In this document: one piece after another, positions 6,411 to 11,934 of the stretch
Layout: each line of letters begins with the position of its first letter
Position numbering within the stretch: position 1 is the stretch's first letter
NCBI GenBank assembly: GCA_002451215.1
Contig: DKBM01000096.1
Span: 1-16,928, forward strand
Length of the DNA: 16,928 bases
Direction of reading: 5' to 3'
Origin: SM1-46 sp002451215
GTDB taxonomy: Bacteria; Pseudomonadota; Gammaproteobacteria; Acidiferrobacterales; Sulfurifustaceae
Made by a program: the position numbers and the translations under genes
Notes under the pieces: generated by a model
What the model saw: the letters and a program-made list of their open reading frames with translations, nothing else
Told to the model about the DNA's origin: nothing
Databases searched by the model: none

Positions 6411-7235
6411 TCAGGAATCGCGTTTTACCGCGACGGTCTCGATCAGGCTGACGCGTTCCTCGTCAAGATTGCGACGCAGATTGTAGGCCTTGGTGAGGAT
6501 GTCGTTTCCAACCAGCAGATGCGTACCCAGTTCCGGCAAATTCGGCTCACCCACCGGTTCCATCATATCTGCAAAGGCCTTCCGTGCGAGATCAGTCTTG
6601 TCGTTCCAGACATCAATATCAAAACCGGCGGATGTTATGACATCGCGGAATGACTCCGGCGGCACCAGAAAACTCATGGAGCTGTCCTGCGCCCACGGCA
6701 CTGGAAAATACACTGGTGTGTTCTTGTTACCGCACAGCTCATACAAAACAGCGCGACCGCCGGGCTTGAGTACACGATACACTTCCTTTAGCCACCCCAG
6801 TTTATCCTCGACATTCATATTCATCTGGATCGACAAGGCGCCGTCAAATGTATCGTCATCAATCGGCAATGCAAGCGCACTTGCGGCATGAAATTTCACA
6901 CGTTCCTGCAGGTTGAATAATTGCGTCAGTCTTTCTGCGGCATCAATGTATTCATCGCTCAAATCAATACCGGTCACACGACAGCCTGTTTCATGTGACA
7001 AACGACGTGCGGCACCGCCCAAACCGCAGCCGACATCCAGGATATGCATCTCCGGCGTGACTCTGGAGAGCTTAATCAGCTCCTTCGTTGCGGTATCACT
7101 GCGGATATGAAATTCATCCACTGGCTTCAGATCATCAAACGTGATCTTGGACAAATCCTTGCCCATTTCATTGAGCCCCTCAATGATCTTGTTATACAAA
7201 TCATTTGGCGAGTAATAGCTGTGAATGTGTTTCAT
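6411..7235 (-). CDS. Class I SAM-dependent methyltransferase (UbiE/Methyltransf_11 type)
   Basis: Cytoplasmic small-molecule methyltransferase; substrate unknown. The 274-aa protein has a helical N-terminal cap (SPNDLYNKIIEGLNEMGKD, 9-27), the DEFHIR segment (40-45), motif I LDVGCGLGG (66-74), the acidic ribose binder in GIDLS (D91), VLKPGGRAVLY (156-165) and PVPWAQD (178-184). The cap plus the PVPWA segment recall a subgroup that includes glycine/sarcosine/dimethylglycine N-methyltransferase-like enzymes and uncharacterised relatives, so an amine or amino-acid substrate is possible but unproven. The ATG at 7235 has GAGGA 7 nt upstream and is preferred to a start 21 codons earlier that would only add a poorly conserved stretch. 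GC content is visibly lower than in neighbours (about 47% in the 60-base block at 6841), which suggests a separate origin. Confidence 0.9.
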   Translation of the reverse strand: MKHIHSYYSPNDLYNKIIEGLNEMGKDLSKITFDDLKPVDEFHIRSDTATKELIKLSRVTPEMHILDVGCGLGGAARRLSHETGCRVTGIDLSDEYIDAAERLTQLFNLQERVKFHAASALALPIDDDTFDGALSIQMNMNVEDKLGWLKEVYRVLKPGGRAVLYELCGNKNTPVYFPVPWAQDSSMSFLVPPESFRDVITSAGFDIDVWNDKTDLARKAFADMMEPVGEPNLPELGTHLLVGNDILTKAYNLRRNLDEERVSLIETVAVKRDS

Positions 7236-7257
7236 TGTGGAGTCCTCGCTTTTTCTA

Positions 7258-7263
7258 AGTATA
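7258..7263 (-). promoter_or_regulatory. Possible -10 box for the methyltransferase gene
   Basis: TATACT on the minus strand, 22 bp before the methyltransferase ATG, in the AT-rich part of the 71-bp gap after the macro-domain gene. No recognisable -35 is seen at 16-18 bp. It would let the methyltransferase be transcribed independently of the macro gene. Confidence 0.3.
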
Positions 7264-7306
7264 AAGTGACAGCCAGTTGCAGCTTCGGGTGCTCGCACCT
7301 GTCGCT

Positions 7307-7801
7307 CTAGCTGCGAGCCAAAGCACTCTCGTACAGAGCCTTGTCGGCCGCGCTGAAACAGCAGGCGACAATGCGCTCGAAACGAGCTTCATATTCGTGC
7401 ATCACCTTAACGGCAATTCGTGCTGCCTCTTCCCTGGGATAGCCGTAGGCGCCGGTGCTGATGGAGGGAAACGCGATGCTGCGCACGCCGTGCTGGAGCG
7501 CGAGTTCGAGCGAATTGCGGTAGCAATTGGCAAGCAGCGTGGCCTCATTCGAATTGCCGCCGTGATACACGGGTCCAACAGTGTGGATCACGTGTTTGGC
7601 GGGGAGCCGGAAGCCGGGCGTGATCTTCGCCTCGCCGGTCGGGCAACCACCAAGCGTCTCGCAAAATTTCTTCAACTCCGGACCGGCAGCACGGTGAATG
7701 GCGCCATCCACGCCCCCGCCGCCGAGCAAGGTTGAATTGGCGGCATTGACGATGCCATCCACTTCGAGCGTGGTGATGTCAGCCTGAATGATCTCGATCA
7801 T
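7307..7801 (-). CDS. Macro-domain protein, O-acetyl-ADP-ribose deacetylase-like (YmdB type)
   Basis: Macro domains bind ADP-ribose; the YmdB/MacroD type hydrolyses O-acetyl-ADP-ribose and removes mono-ADP-ribose from acidic residues. The 164-aa protein is a single macro domain with the MacroD signatures: QADIT (6-10), IVNAAN (17-22), the catalytic loop GGGGVDGAIHRAAGP (27-41), GEAKITPGFRLPAKHVIHTVGP, and the second ADP-ribose loop SISTGAYGYP. The Asn and Asp of the NAAN...GGVDGAI catalytic pair are present. I chose the ATG at 7801; a GTG at 7813 would add four residues and resemble the E. coli YmdB N-terminus, and the Shine-Dalgarno does not decide. It lies between sspB (60 bp) and the methyltransferase on the same strand. 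Its natural substrate here is unknown. Confidence 0.93.
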   Translation of the reverse strand: MIEIIQADITTLEVDGIVNAANSTLLGGGGVDGAIHRAAGPELKKFCETLGGCPTGEAKITPGFRLPAKHVIHTVGPVYHGGNSNEATLLANCYRNSLELALQHGVRSIAFPSISTGAYGYPREEAARIAVKVMHEYEARFERIVACCFSAADKALYESALARS

Positions 7802-7873
7802 GTGGGTCTGCACCGTCCGTTTGCGGTGCGACTAGCTCAACACGCGTGGCCGCGGAGCGTCAACCGCGCCGGG

Positions 7874-8272
7874 TTACTTCACGATCTTGAGGGCCGGACC
7901 CTTGCGTGGCGCCGAGCCATCCGGAGGTGTCTTGTCCGGCTCGGAGGTTGCTGCGGCTTCATCGCGGTCGGTGGGAAACGAAACACCCTGACCGGTCTCG
8001 CGCGCATAGACTGCGAGCACCGAGGCGAGCGGCACATGCACGTTCTGCGGCACACCGCCGAAGCGGGCACTGAAGGCGATGGAATCAGCGTCGAAATGAA
8101 AGGCCTGGACCGCCTGCGGGCTCACGTTCAGCACGATACGACCGTTCTCCACGAAGCGCGCCGGTACCATGACATCCGTACCAGTGGCATCGACGATGAC
8201 ATGCGGCGTGAGGCTGTTCTCCACCGCCCAGTCGTAGGCGGCGCGAAGCAGATGGTATTTGAGGGGCGTCAT
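7874..8272 (-). CDS. sspB: ClpXP protease specificity-enhancing factor SspB
   Basis: Adaptor that binds SsrA-tagged proteins from stalled ribosomes and delivers them to ClpXP. The 132-aa protein has the compact SspB fold (LKYHLLRAAYDWAVENSLTPHVIVDA at 4-29, in part; ENGRIVLNVSP; FSARFGG), then an acidic Pro/Asp-rich flexible linker. It ends ALKIVK, which matches the XB tail that docks on the ClpX N-domain. It follows sspA by 17 nt, and 14 of the nucleotides before its ATG (one base away) form a GC-only palindrome. No Shine-Dalgarno is visible, so translation probably depends on coupling to sspA. The sspA-sspB pair downstream of petABC is a common Beta/Gammaproteobacterial arrangement. Confidence 0.95.
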   Translation of the reverse strand: MTPLKYHLLRAAYDWAVENSLTPHVIVDATGTDVMVPARFVENGRIVLNVSPQAVQAFHFDADSIAFSARFGGVPQNVHVPLASVLAVYARETGQGVSFPTDRDEAAATSEPDKTPPDGSAPRKGPALKIVK

Positions 8273-8273
8273 G

Positions 8274-8287
8274 CGGCGCGCGCGCCG
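8274..8287. repeat. 14-bp perfect GC palindrome before sspB
   Basis: CGGCGCGCGCGCCG is perfectly self-complementary, with a 10-bp alternating GC core. It fills nearly the whole sspA-sspB gap and replaces the position where a Shine-Dalgarno would be expected. Confidence 0.6.
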
Positions 8288-8289
8288 GC

Positions 8290-8922
8290 TCAGCCCTTGC
8301 CGCGCATCGCCTTTTCGGCTTCAGTGAGGCTCTGGCGAAACGCCTTGCGCACAAACAGCCGCTCCGCGTAGTCGAGCAGGGGCTTGGCCTGGCGCGGCAG
8401 CTCAATATGCCAGAGCCCGAGGCGCCAGAGGAGCGGCGCCAGCGAGCAATCCACCAGCGAGAACTCCTCACCGAGGATGAAGCTGTGCTCCTTGAAGATA
8501 GGCGAGATTACCGTGAGGCCGTCGCGCAATGCGTTGCGTGCCTTCTGCGCGGTGCGCTTGTCGCCGGCTTCGATGTCTGGCAACAGGCTGTACCAGTCAC
8601 GATCGAAGCGCATCAGTAGCAGCCGTGCCTTGGCGCGCGACACCGGATCGACCGGCATCAGCGGCGGATGCGGCAATCGCTCATCGAGGTATTCGTTGAT
8701 GATGTGCGAGTCGTACAGCACCATGTCCCGATCCACCATGGTCGGCACCTGGTTGTAGGGATTGAGCTCGCCCAGCTCACGCGGTTTCTTGTTGAGATCG
8801 ACCTCGACCACCTGGCACTCGACGTCCTTCTCGTACAGGACGATTCGCGTGCGATGGCTCTGCGGGTCGGTCGCGCCCACGTAGAGCGTCATGATCGGCT
8901 TGCGGCTTGCGGGTATCGACAT
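8290..8922 (-). CDS. sspA: Stringent starvation protein A, GST-fold transcription regulator
   Basis: SspA binds RNA polymerase under starvation and acid stress and is needed for late gene expression of some phages; it has a glutathione-S-transferase fold without clear GST activity. The 210-aa protein has the thioredoxin-like N-domain (MTLYVGATDPQSHRTRIVLY, around 11-30), the LNPYNQVPTMVDRD loop with its cis-Pro, LYDSHIINEYLDERLPHPPL, and the all-helical C-domain with FSLVDCSLAPLLWRL. The Cys/Ser redox residue is not evident at the start of the first helix, as is usual for SspA. The ATG at 8922 has GGAG 7 nt upstream; an earlier in-frame start 11 codons upstream lacks support. It is followed by sspB and preceded by petC and a hairpin. 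Confidence 0.94.
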   Translation of the reverse strand: MSIPASRKPIMTLYVGATDPQSHRTRIVLYEKDVECQVVEVDLNKKPRELGELNPYNQVPTMVDRDMVLYDSHIINEYLDERLPHPPLMPVDPVSRAKARLLLMRFDRDWYSLLPDIEAGDKRTAQKARNALRDGLTVISPIFKEHSFILGEEFSLVDCSLAPLLWRLGLWHIELPRQAKPLLDYAERLFVRKAFRQSLTEAEKAMRGKG

Positions 8923-8962
8923 GGCCTTACTCCAACGGATGGGCACTTCTGCCAAGCGGCGA

Positions 8963-8983
8963 AAGGGGGCACATGGCCCCCTT
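8963..8983 (-). terminator. Hairpin between petC and sspA (possible terminator or processing site)
   Basis: AAGGGGGC and GCCCCCTT form a perfect 8-bp stem around a 5-nt loop. On the minus strand it is followed by only a short T run (TTTCG), so it is a weak intrinsic terminator at most. It could lower read-through from petABC into sspAB or protect the 3' end of petABC mRNA. Confidence 0.4.
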
Positions 8984-9009
8984 CCCCGATGCCGGCCGGA
9001 AGGCCGCGA

Positions 9010-9729
9010 TCAATGCACGTCCTTCCAGTACTCTTTCTTCAGCAGGTAGGCGAAGACGAAGAATACGACGAGGAACAGCAGCACCCACACGCCGAGCTGG
9101 TAGCGCTCGAGCTTGGCGGGCTCGCCGAGATAGACAAGGAAGTTGACGAGGTCGCGCATTGCCTTGTCGTAGTCCTCGGTGCTCATGCTGCCGGGACGGA
9201 CCAGTTCGAAGCGATCGAACGTACCGCCCTGCTTGAAGATGGCGCGCTGGTGGCCCTGCCATTCGTAGAGCACATGCGGCATGGCGACATGCGGGAACAC
9301 GGTGTTGTTCCAGCCGCTTGGCGCCTTGTCATCGCGGTAGAAGCTGCGCATATAGGTGTACAGCCAGGCGGGCTTGCGCGCACGCGCGATGACGCTGAGA
9401 TCGGGTGGCACGGTGCTGAACGCCGCTTTCGCTTCCTCAGCCGGCATGACCGCCTTCATCAGGTCGCCGACCTTGTCGGCCGCGAAAAGCAGGTTGTCCT
9501 TCACCAGCTCCTCCGAAATGCCGAGGTCCTTGCCCATGCGGTTGTAGCGCATGTAGGCCGCCGAATGGCAGGACAGGCAGTAGTTCACGAAGATGCGCGC
9601 GCCGCGCTGAAGCGATGTCTTGTCGGACAGGTCAATCTTCACCGCATCGAGTTTGGCGTGTTCGCCACCGGCGGCGAACCCGGCGACCGGCAGCGCGGCC
9701 AGCGACAACAGGATCAGGAGCTTCTTCAT
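9010..9729 (-). CDS. petC: Cytochrome c1 subunit of the bc1 complex
   Basis: Haem c subunit that passes electrons from the Rieske centre to soluble cytochrome c. The 239-aa precursor has a Sec signal peptide (MKKLLILLSL, cleavage likely around residue 20), a single haem-binding CLSCH (51-55), and the axial Met in VAMPHVLYEWQG (M150). A C-terminal membrane anchor follows (about 210-230, LGVWVLLFLVVFFVFAYLL), ending in basic KKEYWKD. Length is normal for the Beta/Gammaproteobacterial type. The ATG at 9729 overlaps the petB stop by one base (TGATG), so it is translationally coupled. Frame upstream stays open, but the residues before MKKLL overlap petB and do not look like a leader. Third gene of petABC. 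Confidence 0.97.
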   Translation of the reverse strand: MKKLLILLSLAALPVAGFAAGGEHAKLDAVKIDLSDKTSLQRGARIFVNYCLSCHSAAYMRYNRMGKDLGISEELVKDNLLFAADKVGDLMKAVMPAEEAKAAFSTVPPDLSVIARARKPAWLYTYMRSFYRDDKAPSGWNNTVFPHVAMPHVLYEWQGHQRAIFKQGGTFDRFELVRPGSMSTEDYDKAMRDLVNFLVYLGEPAKLERYQLGVWVLLFLVVFFVFAYLLKKEYWKDVH

Positions 9730-11102
9730 CACGGGGTCACCCTTTCCGGAACCGGCTTTGTCTTGTCGAGTGTCGTGTACCACGGCATGAACAGGAAGAA
9801 CGCGAAGTACACAATGGTGAAGATCTGAACCCAGTACACGTTCTTCATCAGGAACAGACTGATGGCCTCCGGGCTCTTGGTGCCGAGATAGCCGAGGATC
9901 ACGAAGCTCACCGAGAATAGCGTGAGCGCGGTCTTGTACATCCAGCCGCGATAGCGAATCGACTTGACCGGCGAGCGGTCAAGCCACGGCAGAAGGAAGA
10001 ACAGCACGATCGAAAGCCCCATCATGATGACGCCCCAGATCTTGGCCTCCATCATGAAGAGTCCGAGCAGGATGGCCGCAGTGGCGCCCGCCACGACTGC
10101 ACGCATCATCATGTCGCGCGCGCTGTAGATCGCCAATCCGCCTACGACCGCCATGAACGGAAGCAGTCCGAAACGCATCATGTCGGTCGTGACCGCGCGC
10201 AGGATCGAATAGAACGGCGTGAAGTACCAGAGCGGCACGATTTCGGTCGGCGTCTGCAGGATGTTGGCTGGCACGAAATTGTCCGGCTCCAGGAACCAGC
10301 CGCCCAGCTCCGGCGCAAAGAAGAGCACCGCCGAAAAGAACATCAGAAACACTGCCACACCGGCGATATCCTTGACCGTGAAGTACGGATGGAACGGGAT
10401 GCCGTCGAGCGGCTTACCGTCCGGTCCCTTCTTCTTCTTGATCTCGATGCCGTCGGGATTGCTGGAACCAACCTTGTGCAATGCCACGATATGCACGAAC
10501 ACCAGCGCCGGCAGAATGATCACCGGGATGAAGAAGTGCAACGCGAAGAAGCGGTTGAGCGTCGCGTCCGACACTACAAAGTCGCCGCGGAGCCACTCGG
10601 CAAGGCTTGGACCAACGAACGGGATGGCGTCGAACAGGGAGATGATCACCTGCGCGCCCCAGTACGACATGTTGCCCCATGGCAACAGGTAACCGAGGAA
10701 GGCCGTGGCCATGAGCGCCACGAAGATCACCATGCCGATCAGCCAGATCAGTTCGCGCGGGCCGCGATACGAACCGTACAGCAGGCCGCGGAACATGTGC
10801 AGATACACGACGATGAAGAACGCCGAGGAACCGGTGGAGTGCATGTAACGGATCAGCCAGCCCCACTCAACGTCGCGCATGATGTACTCGACCGACGCGA
10901 ACGCAAGCCCGGTGTCGGGCTTGTAGTGCATGGCGAGAAACAGGCCGGAGAGGATCTGGATCACCAGCACCAGCATCGCGAGCGAGCCGAAGAAGTACCA
11001 GAAGTTGAAGTTCTTCGGCGTGTAGTACTCGGCGAGATGCTCGTTCCAGACCTTGGTCAGCGGAAAACGCTCATCAATCCAGGCAAGAAGGTTAGTTAGC
11101 AT
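9729..11102 (-). CDS. petB: Cytochrome b subunit of the bc1 complex
   Basis: Polytopic inner-membrane core of ubiquinol:cytochrome c reductase, with both quinone sites and two b haems. The 457-aa protein has the axial histidine pairs H88/H102 (13 residues between) and H189/H204 (14 between, the longer spacing also known from cytochrome b6). Other family marks are GYLLPWGNMSYWGAQVI (from 137) and a C-terminal half with four or more hydrophobic segments. The Qo-site motif usually written PEWY reads PLWY (290-293). Start ATG at 11102 overlaps the petA stop by one base and has AAGGAG 7 nt upstream; the GTG directly before it is less well placed. Cytochrome b is unsplit, as in bc1 and unlike b6f. 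Confidence 0.98.
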   Translation of the reverse strand: MLTNLLAWIDERFPLTKVWNEHLAEYYTPKNFNFWYFFGSLAMLVLVIQILSGLFLAMHYKPDTGLAFASVEYIMRDVEWGWLIRYMHSTGSSAFFIVVYLHMFRGLLYGSYRGPRELIWLIGMVIFVALMATAFLGYLLPWGNMSYWGAQVIISLFDAIPFVGPSLAEWLRGDFVVSDATLNRFFALHFFIPVIILPALVFVHIVALHKVGSSNPDGIEIKKKKGPDGKPLDGIPFHPYFTVKDIAGVAVFLMFFSAVLFFAPELGGWFLEPDNFVPANILQTPTEIVPLWYFTPFYSILRAVTTDMMRFGLLPFMAVVGGLAIYSARDMMMRAVVAGATAAILLGLFMMEAKIWGVIMMGLSIVLFFLLPWLDRSPVKSIRYRGWMYKTALTLFSVSFVILGYLGTKSPEAISLFLMKNVYWVQIFTIVYFAFFLFMPWYTTLDKTKPVPERVTP

Positions 11103-11704
11103 CACGCGGCTCCTTTCTTGTCTGTGCCAATCTCGATGCGGGTATCGGTCAGGAACATGTAGGGCGGCACCGGCAGGTTGGTCGGTGCCGGCACGTTCTT
11201 GTACACGCGCCCGGCAAGATCGAACTTGGAACCGTGGCAGGGACAGAAGAAACCGCCCGGCCAGTCATCACCGAGTCCCGATACCGCGCCCGCATCGAGG
11301 CGCTTGTCCGGCGAGCAACCGAGATGTGTACAGATACCGACCAGCACCAGGATGTCGGGCTTGATCGAGCGCGCGACATTCTGTGCATAGGCGGGCTGCT
11401 GGTCCGCGACCTTGGAAGCAGGATCGGCAAGCAAACTGTCGTGCTTGGTAAGCGACTCGAGCATCGCCGGCGTGCGCTTCAGGATCCACACCGGCTTGCC
11501 GCGCCACTCGACGGTGAGCAGCTGGCCAGGCTCGAGCATACTGATGTCCACTTCGACCGGTGCGCCGGCGGCCTTGGCGCGGGCGCTCGGCAGCATGCTC
11601 TTGACGAAGGGTGTGATGGCATAAACGGTTCCCACGGCACCCACTGCCGTGGTGGCAAGTGTGAGGAACCGACGGCGGCCGGGATCAGCAGCCTCTTCGC
11701 TCAT
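11102..11704 (-). CDS. petA: Rieske iron-sulfur subunit of the bc1 complex
   Basis: Carries the 2Fe-2S cluster that takes the first electron from ubiquinol at the Qo site. The 200-aa protein starts with a twin-arginine signal-anchor (GRRRFLTLA, 9-17, then a hydrophobic stretch to about residue 35), which is not cleaved in this family. The flexible hinge is alanine-rich (AKAAGAP). The cluster ligands are CTHLGC (125-130) and CPCHGS (154-159), with the disulfide cysteines present. AAGGGGG lies close upstream of the ATG. It is the first gene of petABC and depends on Tat export; tatABC is encoded about 3.3 kb away. Its leader contains a hairpin with a U-tract (11730-11756). Confidence 0.98.
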   Translation of the reverse strand: MSEEAADPGRRRFLTLATTAVGAVGTVYAITPFVKSMLPSARAKAAGAPVEVDISMLEPGQLLTVEWRGKPVWILKRTPAMLESLTKHDSLLADPASKVADQQPAYAQNVARSIKPDILVLVGICTHLGCSPDKRLDAGAVSGLGDDWPGGFFCPCHGSKFDLAGRVYKNVPAPTNLPVPPYMFLTDTRIEIGTDKKGAA

Positions 11705-11729
11705 GAAGCCCCCTTAAAGTTGTTGCTTG

Positions 11730-11756
11730 AAAAAAAATTACGCCTATTGGCGTAAT
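11730..11756 (-). terminator. Intrinsic-terminator-like hairpin in the petA leader
   Basis: On the minus strand ATTACGCC-AATA-GGCGTAAT is a perfect 8-bp stem with a 4-nt loop, running straight into eight T residues. It has the shape of a rho-independent terminator and ends 25 nt before the petA ATG. Any petABC transcript begun further upstream must cross it. It could be an attenuator, or insulate petABC from minus-strand transcripts coming across degS. Confidence 0.65.
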
Positions 11757-11821
11757 GTCTGGACGATGTCGTCGTTATTCGCGGTTGGCGGCGGTTGCCC
11801 GGGCCGAAAGCGGCGCATAGG

Positions 11822-11847
11822 ATGATACAGGCCTCCGATTGAGTCAA
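11822..11847 (-). promoter_or_regulatory. Candidate promoter for petABC
   Basis: Minus strand shows TTGACT (11847-11842) and TATCAT (11827-11822). The spacer is only 14 bp (15 if CTTGAC is taken as the -35), shorter than ideal. Start would be near 11815, giving a leader of about 110 nt that includes the terminator-like hairpin. The hexamers are good; the spacing keeps confidence low. Confidence 0.35.
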
Positions 11848-11896
11848 GCGAAACACGCAATTTTGGCTTAATTTGTAGCGCTTTTTGACATTTCGC

Positions 11897-11912
11897 CTTG
11901 ACCCTGGTCAAG
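11897..11912. promoter_or_regulatory. Perfect 16-bp palindrome, FNR/CRP-type operator candidate
   Basis: CTTGACC-CT-GGTCAAG is a perfect inverted repeat. Its core, TTGAC-N4-GTCAA, resembles the FNR/Anr consensus TTGAT-N4-ATCAA. It lies between petA and degS, about 90 bp before the candidate petA start, and its left arm doubles as the -35 of the candidate degS promoter. An oxygen-responsive regulator here would make sense for a bc1 operon, but the match is only by pattern. Confidence 0.4.
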
Positions 11913-11924
11913 ACCAAGTACAAT
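11898..11924 (+). promoter_or_regulatory. Candidate degS promoter giving a nearly leaderless mRNA
   Basis: TTGACC (11898-11903) and TACAAT (11919-11924) are 15 bp apart (16 if CTTGAC is used). Transcription would start at about 11930-11932, only a few bases before the ATG at 11935, and there is no Shine-Dalgarno. Confidence 0.4.
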
Positions 11925-11934
11925 TCGCCCCGCC

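Noticed and set aside
6324..6653. Plus-strand open frame over the end of the methyltransferase gene
   Set aside because: Antisense to the conserved methyltransferase C-terminus, with no Shine-Dalgarno or protein family resemblance.
8668..9828. Long plus-strand open frame (386 codons) antisense to sspA and petC
   Set aside because: It is antisense to two certain genes in GC-rich DNA, where long shadow frames are common. Its translation shows no recognisable domain.
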